DNA from: Chloroflexota bacterium
Lineage (GTDB): Bacteria; Chloroflexota; Anaerolineae; Promineifilales; Promineifilaceae
Length of the DNA stretch: 9,043 nucleotides
Direction of reading: 5' to 3'
Assembly: GCA_003519205.1 (NCBI GenBank)
Contig: DOXE01000139.1
Span: 4,760 to 13,802 of the forward strand
Shown: positions 7,201 to 9,043 of the stretch, piece by piece
How the letters are laid out: each line of letters begins with the position of its first letter
Position numbering within the stretch: the stretch's first letter is position 1
Notes under the pieces: model-generated
Seen by the model: the letters and a program-made list of their open reading frames with translations, nothing else
Told to the model about the DNA's origin: nothing
The model's database searches: none
Translations under genes and position numbers: made by a program

Positions 7201-9043
7201 CCATCCTCCAGTCCAACTATCAAAGTAGGAACAAAGGTATCTTCGCGGATTACCTGCTCTAAAGTGGCTATGTCTTCCAAGTAGCTGGCTAATCGATTTG
7301 ATGTAGAACCATTGTTACTCAATCGACTAATGATATTGGCTCCTGTGCCAATGATAATCTCGCTATCATTAGTGTCATTCACCAGTGTTAAGTGGTCTAT
7401 ACTAGCATTGGCTTGAGTTGTCCATAATTTGTCACCAGTCAGGGAGAGGGCGATTACTTGGCCTTCGGTTGTCCCAATAAGAATTTCGGAAGGACTGCTA
7501 AAATTAATGTCGCCAACAATCATGCTGGAGATCGTGGAAGGAAATGATCGAGTCCAGATTTGACGACCATCTGGCCACAATAAGTCCACTCGACCCTCGG
7601 CATCTTTACCCCCCGTTTCCCCTGAAGTAAAACTATTCAGAACGGCGACGATATTTGGTAATGAATCGGAAGTGGATCTAGCAATAGCCAGATGGCTAAC
7701 GAGACCATCAAGATCGGTTACCCCTAAAACGTTACCATCTTTGTCTAGTGCATGCAGTTTTCCGTCATCTGTGCCAATGAGAACTTCCTGTTCTCCATCC
7801 AAATCAATATCTTCGACAAGCACTGATTCAGGCTCCGCTCCAAGTCGATAGTCCCATTCTTCGAAGTATTGACGGGCGCCTATACCTGGATCTACCAGTT
7901 CTAAGGTGGCAAAAGCAGCCACGAGTATCTCACTCGTCCCATCATGATTGATGTCTACCAGTCGGCTAAGGCCCAATGAATCGGCTGGCGAGTAAGCTGG
8001 CTCCAAGCGTTGCCCATTGTCGTCTAATAGTAAAACATCAACAGGCTCAGAGTCATCTGTAGATCGACCTAAAAGAACGGCGATGGCAACAGGGTGCAAG
8101 CTATCATTTGATGAAGGTGAGGTTGTGATGTCTAAAACCGGCTGTTCTGGAAAATTTCCATAAACGTTGCTCCAAAGCCGTCGACCTTGCTGATCATAAG
8201 CAATAAGCGTGCCGGCTTCTGTCCCCACTAATAGTGAGGGACCTTCCTCTAGGTAGGCCATCGCCAGAGAAGTGACCGGGATGTTTGGAGATCGGTATGG
8301 CCATCTTCGCTGGCCATCTGTAGTGTATAAATATACCCGGTTAAGTGTTGTGGCAATGGCGATTTCTAAAGGTTCTTCAGGATCAAATTCAACCAACGAA
8401 AAGGCAGTAACAGCACCGCTATTAGAACGCTCCCACCGTTTGTTTCCCTCATTATCTAATACGAGTAGCTTGCTGAAACCCTCTTCGCTAAGATAGCTAT
8501 AGATGATCTCATTTGCACCATCACGGTTGAGGTCGGTTACCGCGAGTATAGGAGTCGCAAATTCAGCCGGCGAATCCTCGAACTCGTATTCCCTTACAAT
8601 CTGTCCTAGAAAATTGAAACGAATTAGACGGCCATTTTCGAGGGCTATCAAGATATCATCTGGCTCGGCCGGATTCGGACTGAACCGGGACAAAGCGGCC
8701 GGGAAGTTAGCTAAGGGGCGTTGCCAGAGCTCCTGACCATCGCCGCTAATAAGGATCAAATGTGCATCAGTAGCAATAACGATCTCATCTGTCCCCAGTT
8801 CTGGTCCAGCAGCATCCAAAGCCTGGACGTATTGAATTGGTTCGTTTGTCACAAAAGGCTCGGGCCATCGAGCTCTACCATCTGCACCAACAAGAACGAC
8901 GTTTGTGTCATCGGCAACCACGATGAAATCATCTATACCATCATGATTGACATCGGCGACCTCGATTAGACTCAAACGACCAGGGGCGTCATATCGCCAA
9001 TAAGCAGGAGAAGAGTCCTGAGCATGGATCACTTGTCGATTGA
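4245..9043 (-). CDS. Giant transmembrane beta-propeller receptor with cytosolic STAND/AAA-like ATPase (5'-truncated)
   Basis: I number residues from the first in-window GTG (9032). This is probably not the real start: the frame stays open to the right edge (codons for NRQ precede it), it has no ribosome-binding site, and VIHAQ-DSS looks like the end of a signal peptide. Domains in order are: mixed FG-GAP/PQQ propeller blades (~20-745); an Ig-like domain (~752-838, DVENDPVTVSL); one membrane helix (~851-872) followed by R873, R881 and R884, so the C-terminus should be inside; a helical region (~885-1095); an Ig/CARDB-like beta domain (~1100-1190, NVRNVGRSSAEQ); an ATPase; and a winged-helix-like tail (~1485-1575). 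The ATPase has the linker RNPYSPGMPLRG and FGRED (1217-1221), Walker A GQRRTGKTS (1243-1251), Walker B VILLIFDEFE (1335-1344), a sensor-like FIFAGTHR and GHPYFLQ (1439-1445). No nuclease, protease, kinase or TIR effector is seen. Function is inferred: extracellular sensing coupled to ATP-driven signalling. Confidence 0.88.
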   Translation of the reverse strand, partial: NRQVIHAQDSSPAYWRYDAPGRLSLIEVADVNHDGIDDFIVVADDTNVVLVGADGRARWPEPFVTNEPIQYVQALDAAGPELGTDEIVIATDAHLILISGDGQELWQRPLANFPAALSRFSPNPAEPDDILIALENGRLIRFNFLGQIVREYEFEDSPAEFATPILAVTDLNRDGANEIIYSYLSEEGFSKLLVLDNEGNKRWERSNSGAVTAFSLVEFDPEEPLEIAIATTLNRVYLYTTDGQRRWPYRSPNIPVTSLAMAYLEEGPSLLVGTEAGTLIAYDQQGRRLWSNVYGNFPEQPVLDITTSPSSNDSLHPVAIAVLLGRSTDDSEPVDVLLLDDNGQRLEPAYSPADSLGLSRLVDINHDGTSEILVAAFATLELVDPGIGARQYFEEWDYRLGAEPESVLVEDIDLDGEQEVLIGTDDGKLHALDKDGNVLGVTDLDGLVSHLAIARSTSDSLPNIVAVLNSFTSGETGGKDAEGRVDLLWPDGRQIWTRSFPSTISSMIVGDINFSSPSEILIGTTEGQVIALSLTGDKLWTTQANASIDHLTLVNDTNDSEIIIGTGANIISRLSNNGSTSNRLASYLEDIATLEQVIREDTFVPTLIVGLEDGTLRSLSTRGNQNWQTSLESLPTSMIPANDSLYVSTDEGELLRINLDGDILWRLPDVGRITTMYWADLDGNIRPDLAVGNRAGEVQLITADGTDTWDLLNLGSELFQVSAIRRLPNSQAELVAVTDNGIVQLFRSQSNRPPLLVDPKVDVDQGKYSIAVSVIDVENDPVTVSLEIADPESGEWVNNGQKQAQSGNDMLFWPVSPPSGANEVRYRFNFDDGTHQGQVEPTAGPPPISGGPAISSIIIGLFVAIIGAGSAIAYLRQSNSPTARANRFLLKIKQQPDLLLELLEMEYLQSTGSPDFLLHLANKARQEKDKAVASLADGLFLLASQPESALPIISSALDNATELETKWRHLDYWRLTYNIGQALLTAPSITEISLLQPQLDQLVKVRKQANQSSEAVDSLLPVSISLRDSERVDLAEDRLVYLNEAIGLLKQLQYHSNYWLPQIENSLVLAIADRWMGLVRAEIEELLGRAQLVINLITKHLVPEIEPVIAINVRNVGRSSAEQIFIKLKASPTYTVLTSEQHIPILSPGRERQVQFRIEPNAEERFRIVFELTYNDRHGTNKKLAFADMVHFLPPVREFVRIRNPYSPGMPLRGNSSVFFGREDLFEFINQNAFTESSQIVLILVGQRRTGKTSALLRLDLHLPERFLPVYIDCQSLGVTPGMPTLFQDLAWGISDAFASRGYDLDVPDPSYWKVDPAGRFQRDFLEIARQQLPNDSVILLIFDEFETFENLVSDGILPKTIFTYLRHLMQHGKGLSFIFAGTHRLEEIGTEYWSVLFNSALYRRISFLSTDAAMRLVRDPVTPNIVYDDLALDKILRVTAGHPYFLQLVCYTLVRRANEERDGYITISDVNAALDEMLRLGEVHFAYLWQRSSYVEKALLAAVSRLMDYETPFRPTDLVQFLEQYSIHLDPSEVTTGLNRLVEREIMWEITAEGTILYELRIGLVGLWVAKNKSLSHLYEMNGNPEISRLVQGNAAL
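6417..6482 (-). other. Single transmembrane helix of the giant protein
   Basis: This encodes residues ~851-872 (ISSIIIGLFVAIIGAGSAIA plus YL), an uncharged hydrophobic stretch. On its N-terminal side is the proline/glycine-rich GPPPISGGPA. On its C-terminal side are the basic residues R873, R881, R884 and K888. The positive-inside pattern puts the propellers outside and the ATPase in the cytoplasm. It is the only clear membrane span in the visible part of the protein. Confidence 0.85.
6915..8954 (-). repeat. Protein-level propeller repeats in the giant gene
   Basis: Two motif types recur. FG-GAP/VCBS calcium-loop motifs start at residues 27 (DVNHDGIDD), 167 (DLNRDGANE), 360 (DINHDGTSE) and 408 (DIDLDGEQE). 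Degenerate copies start at 508 (DINFSSPSE) and 677 (DLDGNIRPD). PQQ-type ends with DGxxxW or close variants have their Trp at 56, 103, 200, 244, 287, 493, 537, 624, 662 and 706. Copies without Trp lie near 340 and 433. Together they imply about 12-14 blades, enough for two propellers. The DNA copies are diverged, so this is old duplication. Confidence 0.8.

Noticed and set aside
6783..9032. PQQ-dependent dehydrogenase identity for the propeller region
   Set aside because: The DGxxxW repeats resemble PQQ blades, but the mix with FG-GAP loops, the TM helix and the ATPase do not fit a quinoprotein enzyme, and no cytochrome c motif (CxxCH) is present.

Overview
The window looks like chromosomal DNA from a bacterium with mid-range GC content. 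A Chloroflexota (Anaerolineae-like) origin is my best guess. It rests on the style of the proteins: a GAF/GAF/PAS sensor, a very long propeller-TM-ATPase, and enolase motifs such as LLCKVNQIG. No marker gene proves it. I see no tRNA, rRNA, CRISPR array, insertion sequence or phage gene.

Layout, left to right. (1) Positions 1-1121, minus strand: the N-terminal 373 codons of a cytoplasmic GAF-GAF-PAS signalling protein. It runs off the left edge, so its output domain (perhaps a histidine kinase) is not visible. Its promoter places the transcription start about 3 nt before the ATG, so the mRNA is probably leaderless. (2) Positions 1122-1350: a divergent intergenic region with that promoter, a 12-bp palindrome beside it, and the leader of eno. 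(3) Positions 1351-2637, plus strand: a complete enolase with all catalytic and Mg-binding residues. (4) Positions 2638-2724: a convergent gap with a perfect 17-bp hairpin. (5) Positions 2725-3654, minus strand: a 309-residue nicotinamidase/isochorismatase-superfamily hydrolase with an Asp-Lys-Cys triad and a large insertion. (6) Positions 3655-3746: a divergent promoter region with an imperfect dyad. (7) Positions 3747-4244, plus strand: a SixA-type phosphohistidine phosphatase. (8) Positions 4245 to the right edge, minus strand: one giant gene of at least 1595 codons, truncated at its 5' end by the window.

The giant gene is the main point of interest. Its N-terminal ~745 residues are about a dozen beta-propeller blades of mixed FG-GAP/VCBS type (DxNxDGxxE) and PQQ type (DGxxxW). 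An Ig-like domain, one transmembrane helix, a ~210-residue helical region and a second Ig-like beta domain follow. The protein ends with a STAND/AAA_16-like P-loop ATPase and a winged-helix-like tail. The predicted topology is propellers outside and ATPase inside, which suggests a one-polypeptide transmembrane receptor ATPase. No enzymatic effector domain is visible in it, so any effector would be the winged helix or a partner encoded elsewhere.

The genes do not form one operon. The strands read -, +, -, +, -, so each is probably its own transcription unit within this window. Enolase (glycolysis), the possible NAD-salvage hydrolase and SixA look like ordinary housekeeping neighbours. The two edge genes are both signalling proteins, but nothing in the sequence links them.
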